Shown in pieces: positions 9,251-18,273 of a stretch of DNA of 64,000 nucleotides. Source of the stretch: Paracoccaceae bacterium (GTDB lineage Bacteria > Pseudomonadota > Alphaproteobacteria > Rhodobacterales > Rhodobacteraceae); assembly GCA_030750975.1 (NCBI GenBank), contig JASMHC010000001.1:287595-351594 (forward strand), in the 5' to 3' direction. The translations under genes were made by a program, and so were the position numbers. The stretch's first letter is position 1, and the number at the start of each line of letters is the position of its first letter. Below the pieces are notes generated by a model. That model searched no databases and was not told the origin of the DNA. It saw only the letters and a program-made list of their open reading frames with translations.

Positions 9251-9811
9251 ATGAGCATTTATAACAGACGATTTGTAACCCTCGGCCTTGGCGCGACGGC
9301 GCTTGGCGTGGCGGCATGCAGCAACGGGGTTGGAAGCACGGGCGCACCGACCATTGATGCGCGTGTGGACCAAACGCTTTCCTACCTCTACCAAAACTAC
9401 CCCTCTACGCGGAATCTTGCCGAAAACGCAGCCGGAATTCTGGTGATGCCACTGATCACCGAGGCAGGCGTCGGCTTTGGTGCCGCCTATGGGCGCGGTG
9501 CCCTTCGGGTGCAGGACGTCACCGTCGATTACTACTCGGTCACGCAAGCCAGCGCAGGGTTTCAGTTCGGCGCCCAGCAATATGCCCATGCGCTGTTTTT
9601 CATGACCGAAGAAGCGTTGACGGATTTCCGCCGCTCGTCGGGCTGGGTTGCCGGGGCTGATCTGGAATATGTGTTCCAGAACGAAGGCGAAAACCTCAAA
9701 GCCGATACGACGACCATCACCGAACCGGTTCTGGCCATGGTCTTTGGCCAGGCGGGCATTCGCATCGGTGCCACGGTCGAAGGCATGAAATACACTCGCA
9801 TCATTCCATAA
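9251..9811 (+). CDS. SYLF/YSC84-domain lipoprotein
   Basis: 186 residues. The N-terminus has a hydrophobic signal ending in the lipobox VAAC (Cys21 region), so it is probably an outer-membrane or periplasmic lipoprotein. The rest fits the SYLF (YSC84-like) lipid-binding domain: AAGILVMPLITEAGVGFG, then a YYSVTQASAGFQFGAQQY segment and a final FGQAGIRIGATVEG stretch. Eukaryotic SYLF domains bind phosphoinositides; the bacterial role is unknown. The ATG at 9251 is chosen because it begins the signal peptide. The next gene starts 21 nt after the stop. Confidence 0.82.
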   Translation: MSIYNRRFVTLGLGATALGVAACSNGVGSTGAPTIDARVDQTLSYLYQNYPSTRNLAENAAGILVMPLITEAGVGFGAAYGRGALRVQDVTVDYYSVTQASAGFQFGAQQYAHALFFMTEEALTDFRRSSGWVAGADLEYVFQNEGENLKADTTTITEPVLAMVFGQAGIRIGATVEGMKYTRIIP

Positions 9812-9832
9812 TCCAAGGCGCAAGGGGGCCTC

Positions 9833-12292
9833 ATGCGCTTGTTTCGCTGGTTAATACGGATCAGCACGGCCTTGGCCGTGCTTGCAGGTCTGGCCGTTAT
9901 ATTGGTCTATTATCTGGCCAGCCGCTCGCTGCCTGAATATGACAAGACACTGGACGTCGCCGGCGTGTCCGCCCCTGTGCGTATTGTGCGGGACACGGCC
10001 AACGTGCCGCATATTTTCGGCGAAACCGACGAGGATGTGTTCTTTGGTCTTGGCTATGTGCATGCTCAGGACCGGTTTTGGCAGATGCTTACCATGCGCC
10101 GGACCGTTCAGGGCCGCCTGTCCGAGATTTTCGGCGAAAGAACAGTGTCCATTGACCGCATCCTGAGACGCCTTGATCTTTATGGCGCGGCTTTGTCTTC
10201 GGTCAGCGCCCAGTCGCCCGAAGCGCTTGCGGCGCTGGAAGCCTATGCCGACGGCGTAAACGCCCGCATCGCCGAGATCAACGAAAGCGCCCTGGGGCGT
10301 GGCGCACCCGAGATGTTCCTTTTCCCGTCAGCGGTTCCACCCTGGACGCCTGCGGATTCACTGGCCATCATCAAGCTAATGTCGCTTCAACTGTCCAGCC
10401 AGTTGGATGCGGAAGTATTGCGGGCCAGAACCTCGCTGATGCTTGACGAAGACCGGGTCAAGGACATCCTGCCCGACATCCCCGGTTCAGGTATTATCGC
10501 CCTGCCGGATTTCGCATCGCTTTTCCCCCAGGCGCCGCGTTATGCCGAGGCCGCCCCGATGCCCGATGACGCGATTTCGCCCTTCAACCGGCGACCGCTT
10601 GCTGGTGCCTCGAACGCCTTCGCCGCCGCGCCGTTCCGGACAGCGGCAGGCGGGACTTTGCTGGGCAACGATCCCCATCTGGGATTTTCCGCCCCCAGCA
10701 CTTGGTATCTTGCCCGCGTCGGCCTTCAGACCGGCGACGTAATCGGCGGCACAATTCCGGGCCTGCCTTTGGTGCTGTCGGGGCGTACCGCGAAAACCGG
10801 CTGGGGCCTGACCTCGGCCTATATGGATGATCAGGACGTCTATATCGAGCGTCTCAACCCCGATAACCCGGACGAATATTTGACGCCCGATGGCTACAAA
10901 CCGTTCGAGAAACGCTCGACCATCATTGAAATCAAGGATTCCGCGCCTGAAACGCTGACCGTTCTGAATACGGAAAACGGCCCTGTCCTGCCGCCGGACT
11001 ATTACGGGCTGGGCACCATTACCCCGCCCGGGCATGTGGCCTCGGTTGCGTGGACGGCGTTTGACACGCAAGACACATCCTTTACCGCTGGCCTCAACAT
11101 CATGAAGGCGGGGTCGGTCGACGAGATCATTGAAGCTGGCGAAGACTTTATCACCCCGGCCCAAAATTTGATGATCGTGGACCGCGAAACCATCGCGTTC
11201 AAGACAATCGGCGCCATGCCGCGCCGGGATGCGCGCCACCAAAGCCAGGGGCGCATGCCGTCGCCCGGGTGGCGGGTTGAAAACCGGTGGAACGGCTATA
11301 GCCCCTATACCGCCAATCCGGTCTCGATCGCGCCTGAAAGCGGGATTCTGGGCAACACCAACAACAAAACGGTCGAACGCCCCTTCCCGCTGCATGTGTC
11401 CTTTGAATGGGGCGATACGCAACGCATTCAGCGGTGGCAGCGGCTGATGGAAAGCCGGCCCATTCACACCCGCGAAAGCTTTATCGAAGCGCAACTCGAT
11501 GCGGTATCGGTGACGGCCCGCACGCTGTTGCCTTTGATCGGTGCCGACCTCTGGTTTACCGGCGAAGCTGCCGCCGACGGAACACCGGAATATCTGCGTG
11601 AACGGGCGCTGGCACTGCTGGCCGAGTGGAATGGCGAAATGAACGAGCATTTGCCCGAGCCGCTGATCTATTCCGCCTGGACCCGCGCTTTGCAGGAACG
11701 CCTGATCCGCGACGAACTGGGACCGCTTGCCAAAGAATACACCCATGTCGAACCGCTGTTTATAGAACGGGTATACCGCGACGTGGACGGTGCTTCGATC
11801 TGGTGTGACGTGATACAAAGCGCCCCGCAGGAAACCTGCACGGATATCGCGCGGCTTGCGCTTGATGATGCGCTTGTGTGGATCACCGACCGGTATGGCG
11901 ACAACCTTGAAAGCCTGCGTTGGGGGGATGTGCATGAAGCGGCACAAGACCATCCGATTCTTGGCGAGGTTCCGGTGTTGCGCTATTTCGTGAACATCCG
12001 GCAATCCACCAGCGGTGGCGACAATACGCTGAACCGGGGCCGAACAAGCGGAACTGGGGAAAACCCGTTCCTGAATGTCCACGGCGCAGGCTATCGCGGG
12101 GTTTACGATTTCGCCGATCCCGACAGTTCGGTTTTTGTTATTTCAACCGGTCAGTCAGGGCACCCGCTGTCGCGTTATTACGATGATCTCGGAGAGCTTT
12201 GGCGCAGGGGCGAATATGTACCGATGAGCCTTGACCCGGAATTGGCCGGGGCGGCCGCCACCGGCGTGACGACCCTTCGGCCAAAGCCGTAA
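9833..12292 (+). CDS. Penicillin acylase family N-terminal nucleophile hydrolase
   Basis: 819 residues with an N-terminal membrane anchor or signal (about 6-28). The alpha-chain pattern DVFFGLGYVHAQDRFWQM, the spacer and the processing site AGA-SNAF (nucleophile Ser260) mark an Ntn hydrolase that cleaves itself into two chains. Beta-chain motifs such as LGNDPHLG and GNTNNK are present. The family includes penicillin acylases and acyl-homoserine-lactone (quorum-quenching) acylases, so the substrate may be an N-acyl compound; which one is not decidable here. AAGGGGG precedes the ATG. Its stop abuts the hflX stop with no gap. Confidence 0.9.
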   Translation: MRLFRWLIRISTALAVLAGLAVILVYYLASRSLPEYDKTLDVAGVSAPVRIVRDTANVPHIFGETDEDVFFGLGYVHAQDRFWQMLTMRRTVQGRLSEIFGERTVSIDRILRRLDLYGAALSSVSAQSPEALAALEAYADGVNARIAEINESALGRGAPEMFLFPSAVPPWTPADSLAIIKLMSLQLSSQLDAEVLRARTSLMLDEDRVKDILPDIPGSGIIALPDFASLFPQAPRYAEAAPMPDDAISPFNRRPLAGASNAFAAAPFRTAAGGTLLGNDPHLGFSAPSTWYLARVGLQTGDVIGGTIPGLPLVLSGRTAKTGWGLTSAYMDDQDVYIERLNPDNPDEYLTPDGYKPFEKRSTIIEIKDSAPETLTVLNTENGPVLPPDYYGLGTITPPGHVASVAWTAFDTQDTSFTAGLNIMKAGSVDEIIEAGEDFITPAQNLMIVDRETIAFKTIGAMPRRDARHQSQGRMPSPGWRVENRWNGYSPYTANPVSIAPESGILGNTNNKTVERPFPLHVSFEWGDTQRIQRWQRLMESRPIHTRESFIEAQLDAVSVTARTLLPLIGADLWFTGEAAADGTPEYLRERALALLAEWNGEMNEHLPEPLIYSAWTRALQERLIRDELGPLAKEYTHVEPLFIERVYRDVDGASIWCDVIQSAPQETCTDIARLALDDALVWITDRYGDNLESLRWGDVHEAAQDHPILGEVPVLRYFVNIRQSTSGGDNTLNRGRTSGTGENPFLNVHGAGYRGVYDFADPDSSVFVISTGQSGHPLSRYYDDLGELWRRGEYVPMSLDPELAGAAATGVTTLRPKP

Positions 12293-13567
12293 TCACAATT
12301 CGCGAAAGCGCTTTTCCTGCCGGGCCGTCCAGCGCACCCGCAGGTTAAAGCCGTTTTCATCCTGGGTTTCACGTTCGACGACACCTTGCTCGAACAACCA
12401 GGCCCGTTTGCGGCCTTCGGCGAATGGCAAAACAAGCTCTTGTTCGGTTTTCTTGCCCTCAAGCCTGCTGGTGATGTTTTCAAGCAGATCGTCCAATCCT
12501 TCGCCGGTGATGGCGGACACCATGTGAAGCGTATCTTCACCACCGGCCAGCAAGGACAGTTCAGATCTGTCTTCGGCACCCAACTGGTCAATCTTGTTCC
12601 AGACTTCCAGCTGGGGGCGGTCTTCTTCAACACCCAGCGATTCGAGAATGGCCGACACATCTTCCGCTTGTTCATCCGATTGCGGATGGCTGATATCGCG
12701 CACATGCAGGATCAGATCGGCGGCAAGCACTTCTTCCAGCGTCGCCCGGAAGGCCGCGACAAGTTCGGTCGGCAAATCCGAGATAAAACCCACCGTATCG
12801 GACAGGATGATCTCTGGCCCATCGGGCAGCTTCACCCCGCGCATGGTCGGATCAAGCGTGGCAAACAACATATCCTTTGCCATCACATCCGCACCGGTCA
12901 GACGATTGAACAGGGTTGATTTACCGGCATTCGTATAGCCGACAAGGGCGACGATCGGATAGGGCACTTTGGCCCGCGCCGAGCGGTGAAGCTCGCGGGT
13001 TTTGACGACCTTTGCCAACTGCCTGCGCAGGCGCACAAGCTGTTCATCGATTGCGCGGCGGTCAGCTTCGATCTGGGTTTCACCGGGACCACCGACAAAA
13101 CCCAATCCGCCCCGCTGGCGCTCAAGGTGGGTCCATGCCCGCACCAATCGGGTTCGCTGATAGCTAAGGGCCGCCATTTCAACCTGTAGCACCCCTTCGC
13201 GGGTTCTTGCCCGGTCCGAGAATATTTCAAGGATCAGGCCGGTGCGGTCCAAAAGCTTCACACCCCAGGCTTTTTCCAGATTGCGCTGCTGAACCGGCGT
13301 AACCGGCCCGTCGACCAGCACAAGCGACACTTCTGATTGTTTCAGCAAGTTGCCAAGCTCTTCGATCTTCCCCGAGCCGAAAAGATATCCGGGCTGGGGT
13401 TTTTGAACCCGCACGACCTGAGACCCCACCACTTCAAGTTCGGGCAGGGCCGAGGCCAATGACACGGCCTCGCTTAATCGGGATGCGGCGTCGCGCCGGT
13501 CCCGGTCGGTCAGAATATCGGGGTGCAGTACATAGGCGCGGGTTACGCCTGTGCTGGTGTCACTCAC
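12293..13567 (-). CDS. hflX: Ribosome-associated GTPase HflX
   Basis: 424 residues. HflX splits stalled 70S ribosomes and binds 50S subunits. The N-terminal domain contains the glycine-rich [13 protein letters not shown] and the [12 protein letters not shown] signature; G1 is GYTNAGKST (210-218), G3 DTVGF, and G4 NKID. It overlaps hfq by 4 nt, the widely conserved hfq-hflX order, so both come from the promoter upstream of hfq. Confidence 0.96.
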   Translation of the reverse strand: MSDTSTGVTRAYVLHPDILTDRDRRDAASRLSEAVSLASALPELEVVGSQVVRVQKPQPGYLFGSGKIEELGNLLKQSEVSLVLVDGPVTPVQQRNLEKAWGVKLLDRTGLILEIFSDRARTREGVLQVEMAALSYQRTRLVRAWTHLERQRGGLGFVGGPGETQIEADRRAIDEQLVRLRRQLAKVVKTRELHRSARAKVPYPIVALVGYTNAGKSTLFNRLTGADVMAKDMLFATLDPTMRGVKLPDGPEIILSDTVGFISDLPTELVAAFRATLEEVLAADLILHVRDISHPQSDEQAEDVSAILESLGVEEDRPQLEVWNKIDQLGAEDRSELSLLAGGEDTLHMVSAITGEGLDDLLENITSRLEGKKTEQELVLPFAEGRKRAWLFEQGVVERETQDENGFNLRVRWTARQEKRFREL

Positions 13568-13803
13568 TGAGCGTCTTCACCTTCGTAAAGACTGATCGGC
13601 TGGGCCGGCATGATGGTCGAAATCGCGTGCTTGTAAACAAGCTGCGATTGGCCGTCTCGGCGCAGCAGAACGCAGAAATTATCAAACCAGGTGATCACGC
13701 CCTGCAATTTCACACCGTTGATCAAAAAGATCGTAACGGGGATTTTTGTCTTACGGACGTGGTTCAGAAATGCGTCTTGTAGATTTTGCTTATCGGAAGC
13801 CAT
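13564..13803 (-). CDS. hfq: RNA chaperone Hfq
   Basis: 79 residues from the ATG at 13803 (a longer frame upstream is not Hfq-like). Sm1 motif [18 protein letters not shown] and Sm2 motif YKHAIST are both intact, so a normal hexameric ring with sRNA-binding faces is expected. The C-terminal tail is short, as in other alphaproteobacteria. It lies directly upstream of hflX with a 4-nt overlap. Confidence 0.97.
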   Translation of the reverse strand: MASDKQNLQDAFLNHVRKTKIPVTIFLINGVKLQGVITWFDNFCVLLRRDGQSQLVYKHAISTIMPAQPISLYEGEDAQ

Positions 13804-13930
13804 TAAAATCGCCTTTGTTCTTGCTCTTGTCGATTGTGTTTCCGTGACACGCCCCGAGTATGGGGGGAGTATGCCCAAACTTCCAGCCCCCATTTCGCAA
13901 AGAATTCCCGTGCCGCTGCGGAAATTTTCA

Positions 13931-15430
13931 TCATCCGCGCCAAAAATCAGGATTGAACAAAGCAATCAGCGCCAAAGCCTCAAGCCGGCCAATGACCATG
14001 GTCGCCATCAAAATGGCCTGTGCCAATGGTTCCAGATCACCGATCAGGATCGGCTCGACCCCTGCATAGGTCGCCAGCGGGCCGGTTGTGGACAAGGCCG
14101 AAACCGCCAATATCGCCGCCTGTTCGAACCCGACACCCAACAGACTGAGGCCGGTCATGACCACAGCCAGCGTCACGGCGAACAGCATGAAAAAAATCCA
14201 CGCAATATGGGTGCCCTCACGGGTGATCCTTCTGCCCCGAATGCCGCCCTGCCCGATCGCCGAAGGATAGACCAGCCGGTCCATTTCCCGCATGCCTTGA
14301 CCAAACAGCGCATAAACACGCAACAGTTTCACGCCGCCCGCTGTCGTCGCGACCCCTCCGCCGACAATGGCCAGTCCGATCAGCACGATCTCCATCGTGC
14401 CATGACCGGACCAAGCCGATGCCATGGACCAGTTTTGCGACACGAACCCCGTTGTCGTAAGGAAAGACAGTGTGGTGAAAACACCCCCCCAGATCGCCCC
14501 GACCAAGGATCCGTCAGCGGCGTCAAGTGCCGCCAGCCAGTGACGGGCCAGGATCAGGGTCGGGACAAGTATGATGACGGCCACACCGATGCGAAACTCC
14601 CGGTCATGCCAAAGCCCCTGCCCCTGAGGATGGTCCGGCAGCAGCGTCATGCGCGACAACCCGGCGAACAGAAAAACAAACATCAGGAATTCGGGCAAAA
14701 CCCCGGTCGGCGTGTTCTCTAATCCGCCCAAAGGCGAAATACCGGACGTCGAAAGGATCGACATTGCGTGGCTAAGCGCAACGGTGACATCCTGACCGGT
14801 GACAAAAAGGCCAAACCACAAAATCATGGTCAGCCCGAAATACACCGGAAAGATTTTCTGCGACCAGCGGCCGATACGGGCATTTGCCCCTTCCCTGACC
14901 TCGGATTGGGTAAGACGCCCCAAATCCCGCGTGCCCTTCATCGCCCCAAGAACTTCGTAACCGCCAAGATGCATTGGGGCCAGAATGGCCGCAGCGGCCA
15001 CCAGCATGACATACCCCCCCAGCCAGGCAACCTCGGCCCGCCACAAATGAAGCGTAGGCGAAATCGCCTTCGGGTCTGCAAAGATGCTGGCACCGGTTGT
15101 GGTAAAGCTCGACACCATTTCGAAATAGGCTTCGAAATAGGTCAGGTTGCCAGCCGCCTCTTGAAAGGGAATGGCCATCAGCAACGGCAGGCCGACAAAG
15201 GCCCCGAACAGAATAAGCAACTGGTCCCGCTGGCTAAGGGCGGATCTGGTGTGCTTTTGAAGCGCAATGCCGACAAAGGATGCGACAAGGATCAGCAACA
15301 AAGCGGCATAAAAGAAAATGCGGGACTCCGAAAATTCGCCCAGTGCCAGCGCATGCACGGATGGCACCAGCATGGCCAGACCGGTCTGGAATACCAGAAC
15401 CAGAAACAAGGGATAGCGAGACAGAAACAT
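13931..15430 (-). CDS. trkH: Potassium uptake protein TrkH
   Basis: 499 residues, multi-pass inner-membrane K+ translocating subunit. Four pore-loop repeats are visible, including [27 protein letters not shown] and SALSTTGPL, each with the conserved selectivity glycine. The ATG at 15430 is chosen because AGGA lies 8 nt upstream; the open frame extends 20 codons further without a good site. trkA ends 10 nt upstream, so trkA-trkH are one unit. Confidence 0.95.
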   Translation of the reverse strand: MFLSRYPLFLVLVFQTGLAMLVPSVHALALGEFSESRIFFYAALLLILVASFVGIALQKHTRSALSQRDQLLILFGAFVGLPLLMAIPFQEAAGNLTYFEAYFEMVSSFTTTGASIFADPKAISPTLHLWRAEVAWLGGYVMLVAAAAILAPMHLGGYEVLGAMKGTRDLGRLTQSEVREGANARIGRWSQKIFPVYFGLTMILWFGLFVTGQDVTVALSHAMSILSTSGISPLGGLENTPTGVLPEFLMFVFLFAGLSRMTLLPDHPQGQGLWHDREFRIGVAVIILVPTLILARHWLAALDAADGSLVGAIWGGVFTTLSFLTTTGFVSQNWSMASAWSGHGTMEIVLIGLAIVGGGVATTAGGVKLLRVYALFGQGMREMDRLVYPSAIGQGGIRGRRITREGTHIAWIFFMLFAVTLAVVMTGLSLLGVGFEQAAILAVSALSTTGPLATYAGVEPILIGDLEPLAQAILMATMVIGRLEALALIALFNPDFWRG

Positions 15431-15440
15431 CGCACCGGTC

Positions 15441-16820
15441 CTAAAAGAAGTCGATCGTAACCTGCAACAGGCGCTCGACTTCAGGCACATCCGTGGACAG
15501 GCTGAACATCAGCAGCACATCATCAGATTCGACCTTCGTGCCACCGGTCGGCCGCTTGATTTCTCCGTCCGATTTCTGGATCAACCCGACAAGCACACCT
15601 TCGGGAAAATCAATATCCCGAAGATTTTTGCCCGCCATGGGCGAGGTGGAAAGAACATGGGCCTCGATCAATTCGGCCTCGGCGTCGCCCACAGAATACA
15701 CACCGCGCACCCGACCGTGCCGGACATGTTTCAGAATGGACGACACGGTTGTGGAGCGTGGGTTGATAAAGGCGTCAATCCCCAATGGAGCCATAAGCGG
15801 TCCCAATGACGCATCGTTGACCAGCGCGATGCTCATTGGGCAGCCCAATGCCTTTGCCCGAACAGCCGCCAGCATGTTGGTTTTATCGTCATCCGTCACC
15901 GTCAGAACAGCGCTGGCCCTGTCGATATTGGCCTCATTCAAAAGCGCCGGATCAAGGCCGTCCCCGTTCAGAACAATCGTTCGCTCAAGCGCATCAGCCG
16001 CCCGTTCGGCAGCACCCCGATCGCGTTCGATCACCTTGGCGCGGATACGGTCGGCGCGGCTTTCCAAAGCTTCGGCCACTGCCAGCCCGACATTGCCGCC
16101 ACCAATCACGATCACGCGATCCTGCTTTTGCATTTTCTTGCCAAAAATCTCCATTGTCCGGCTCACATCTTCCTGAGCGGCAAGAAAATAGCAGTCATCC
16201 CCGACAAAAACCTGATCACCCGGTTCCGGTGCGAACAACACGCCTTCGCGGCGCACTCCGACAACAAAGGCTTTCAGCGTCGAAAACAGATCGGTCAATT
16301 GCCGCAACGGCGTGTTGACCACCGGGCAGTCTTCTTCAATCCGAATGCCAATCAGGCGCGCTTTGCCGTCCAGAAATGTCTCGGTATCAAAGGCGGTCGG
16401 AAATTCCAGCCGCTGCAAGGCGGCTTCGGCTACTTCGCGTTCTGGGCTGATGACCACGTCAATCGGCATGTGGTCGCGCCGATACAGATCGGAATAAATC
16501 GCGTTCAGATAGCTTTGCGACCGCAAACGCGCGATTTTCCTTGGCACGGCAAAAACCGAATGCGCAACCTGGCAAGTCACCATATTCACTTCGTCCGAAT
16601 GGGTGGCCGCGATCACCATATCGGAATCCCGTGCACCGGCCATGTCCAGAATATCAGGATACGAGGCGAACCCGGTGATCCCCTGAACGTCCAGCGTGTC
16701 GGTTGCCCGCCGCACCAGATCGGGGTTGTTGTCGACGATGGTCACGTCGTTCTTTTCTCCGGACAAGTGGCGGGCGATTTGCCAGCCCACCTGCCCCGCG
16801 CCGCAAATGATGACTTTCAT
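15441..16820 (-). CDS. trkA: Trk potassium uptake regulator TrkA
   Basis: 459 residues with two RCK modules, each beginning with a Rossmann nucleotide-binding motif: MKVIICGAGQVGWQIA at the start and VIVIGGGNVGLAVAEAL at about 230. TrkA is the cytoplasmic NAD(H)/ATP-binding ring that gates TrkH. It lies 59 nt downstream of ntrX on the same strand, a common order in alphaproteobacteria, and 10 nt upstream of trkH. Confidence 0.96.
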   Translation of the reverse strand: MKVIICGAGQVGWQIARHLSGEKNDVTIVDNNPDLVRRATDTLDVQGITGFASYPDILDMAGARDSDMVIAATHSDEVNMVTCQVAHSVFAVPRKIARLRSQSYLNAIYSDLYRRDHMPIDVVISPEREVAEAALQRLEFPTAFDTETFLDGKARLIGIRIEEDCPVVNTPLRQLTDLFSTLKAFVVGVRREGVLFAPEPGDQVFVGDDCYFLAAQEDVSRTMEIFGKKMQKQDRVIVIGGGNVGLAVAEALESRADRIRAKVIERDRGAAERAADALERTIVLNGDGLDPALLNEANIDRASAVLTVTDDDKTNMLAAVRAKALGCPMSIALVNDASLGPLMAPLGIDAFINPRSTTVSSILKHVRHGRVRGVYSVGDAEAELIEAHVLSTSPMAGKNLRDIDFPEGVLVGLIQKSDGEIKRPTGGTKVESDDVLLMFSLSTDVPEVERLLQVTIDFF

Positions 16821-16879
16821 TTCAGACGTCTCCGACCAATGCTGCGTAAGCGTTGTCAGATGCCGAGGGCGGGGTCAAT

Positions 16880-18271
16880 TCAATTGTCTGCTGCATCATT
16901 TGCGGATTTTTTCCCGATATTGACCACGTTCAGCGACTTGAGCTTGCGATGCAAAGCGCTGCGTTCCATGCCGACGAATTGGGCGGTGCGGCTGATATTG
17001 CCGCCGAAACGGTTGATCTGTGTCATCAGATATTCCCGTTCAAATGCCTCGCGCGCTTCGCGAAGCGGTAATGTCGCGATATTGCCGGACAGCACAACCC
17101 GATCCTCGCTGTCCCGGCTTGCTTCGGTGCCGGAGAAATCACCCGCCTCGATGGCACCGCTGCCATCCGACAGGATCAGAACACGTTCGATCAGGTTTCG
17201 CAGCTCCCGCACATTGCCCGGCCATCTGCGTGTCTGAAGCAAGGTGATGGCTTCATCGGAAATTTCGCGCCGCGCCAGGCCTTGCTCGTTATGAAACAAT
17301 CCAATGAAATGCTCGGCCAATTGGCGGATATCCTCGCGCCGCTCTTCCAAAGACGGAATGCGGATCGGCACCACGTTCAGCCGATGATAAAGCTCCTGAC
17401 GGAACAGCCCTGCCTCGATCAAAGCCTCAAGATCCCTGCTGGATGCCGAGATCACACGAAGATCAACCTCTATCTTTTTGTTACCGCCCACTCTTTTGAA
17501 GCTTTGGTCAACCAGCACCCGAAGGATTTTCGATTGCGCCCCAAGCGGCATATCGGCAATTTCGTCAAAGAAAATGACACCCCCATTGGCCTGTTCAAGT
17601 AATCCAGGTTCGGTTGTGCCCGAGACTTCCTGCCCGAACAACATAATCTCTGCCCGATCCGGTTCGACCGAGGCGCAATTGACCAAAACAAATGGCGCAT
17701 GTGCCCGGTCCGATTTCAGGTGAACATAGCGTGCCGCAATTTCCTTTCCTGATCCCGAGCCGCCAAACAGCATCACGCGGCCGTTTGATTTCGTCACTTT
17801 GTCGAGCTGTGATTTCAGGTGCTTGAACGACGCGCTTTCACCGATCATCGGCGAACCGACTGTGCTATCCTTGCGCTTCAGCTCGATATTTTCATGCCGA
17901 AGCTTGCTGGTTTCCATCGCCCGCCGGATCACTACCAGCAATTGGTCAATATTGAACGGCTTTTCGATAAAATCATAGGCGCCCTGTTTGATAGCCGCGA
18001 CCGCGATTTCTATATTTCCGTGCCCTGAAATAATCACCACAGGAACCGAAGGGTGGTTCTGCTTGACGTATTTCAGGATATCAATCCCGTCCATCTTGCT
18101 GTCCTTCAGCCAGATATCAAGGATCAGCAAAGAGGGTGGCCGATGCTCGATCGCCTCGATGCAATCCTCAGATGTGCCGGCCAGACGCGGCTCAAACCCT
18201 TCGTCCTGAAGAATGTCGCCGATCAGGTGGCGGATGTCTTTTTCGTCATCAACGACAAGAATATCGTTCAT
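16880..18271 (-). CDS. ntrX: Response regulator NtrX
   Basis: 463 residues: receiver domain (phospho-acceptor Asp52), AAA+ domain (Walker A GGSGSGKE at 170-177, Walker B VIFFDEIADMP) and a C-terminal Fis-type helix-turn-helix (MERSALHRKLKSLN). The GAFTGA loop that touches sigma-54 is absent: the segment reads FGQEVSGTTEPGLLEQA. NtrX is the partner of NtrY and affects nitrogen, redox and envelope functions. It starts 2 nt after the ntrY stop. Confidence 0.94.
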   Translation of the reverse strand: MNDILVVDDEKDIRHLIGDILQDEGFEPRLAGTSEDCIEAIEHRPPSLLILDIWLKDSKMDGIDILKYVKQNHPSVPVVIISGHGNIEIAVAAIKQGAYDFIEKPFNIDQLLVVIRRAMETSKLRHENIELKRKDSTVGSPMIGESASFKHLKSQLDKVTKSNGRVMLFGGSGSGKEIAARYVHLKSDRAHAPFVLVNCASVEPDRAEIMLFGQEVSGTTEPGLLEQANGGVIFFDEIADMPLGAQSKILRVLVDQSFKRVGGNKKIEVDLRVISASSRDLEALIEAGLFRQELYHRLNVVPIRIPSLEERREDIRQLAEHFIGLFHNEQGLARREISDEAITLLQTRRWPGNVRELRNLIERVLILSDGSGAIEAGDFSGTEASRDSEDRVVLSGNIATLPLREAREAFEREYLMTQINRFGGNISRTAQFVGMERSALHRKLKSLNVVNIGKKSANDAADN

Positions 18272-18273
18272 TG

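Noticed and set aside
10487..12082. Minus-strand open frame of 531 codons
   Set aside because: It is the antisense frame of the penicillin acylase gene, which has clear catalytic motifs.
13691..14722. Long plus-strand open frame of 343 codons
   Set aside because: It lies wholly over hfq and trkH on the other strand, has no family resemblance and is rich in His/Arg/Gln, as antisense frames in this base composition are.
16128..17237. Plus-strand open frame of 369 codons
   Set aside because: Runs antisense across trkA and ntrX and resembles nothing.
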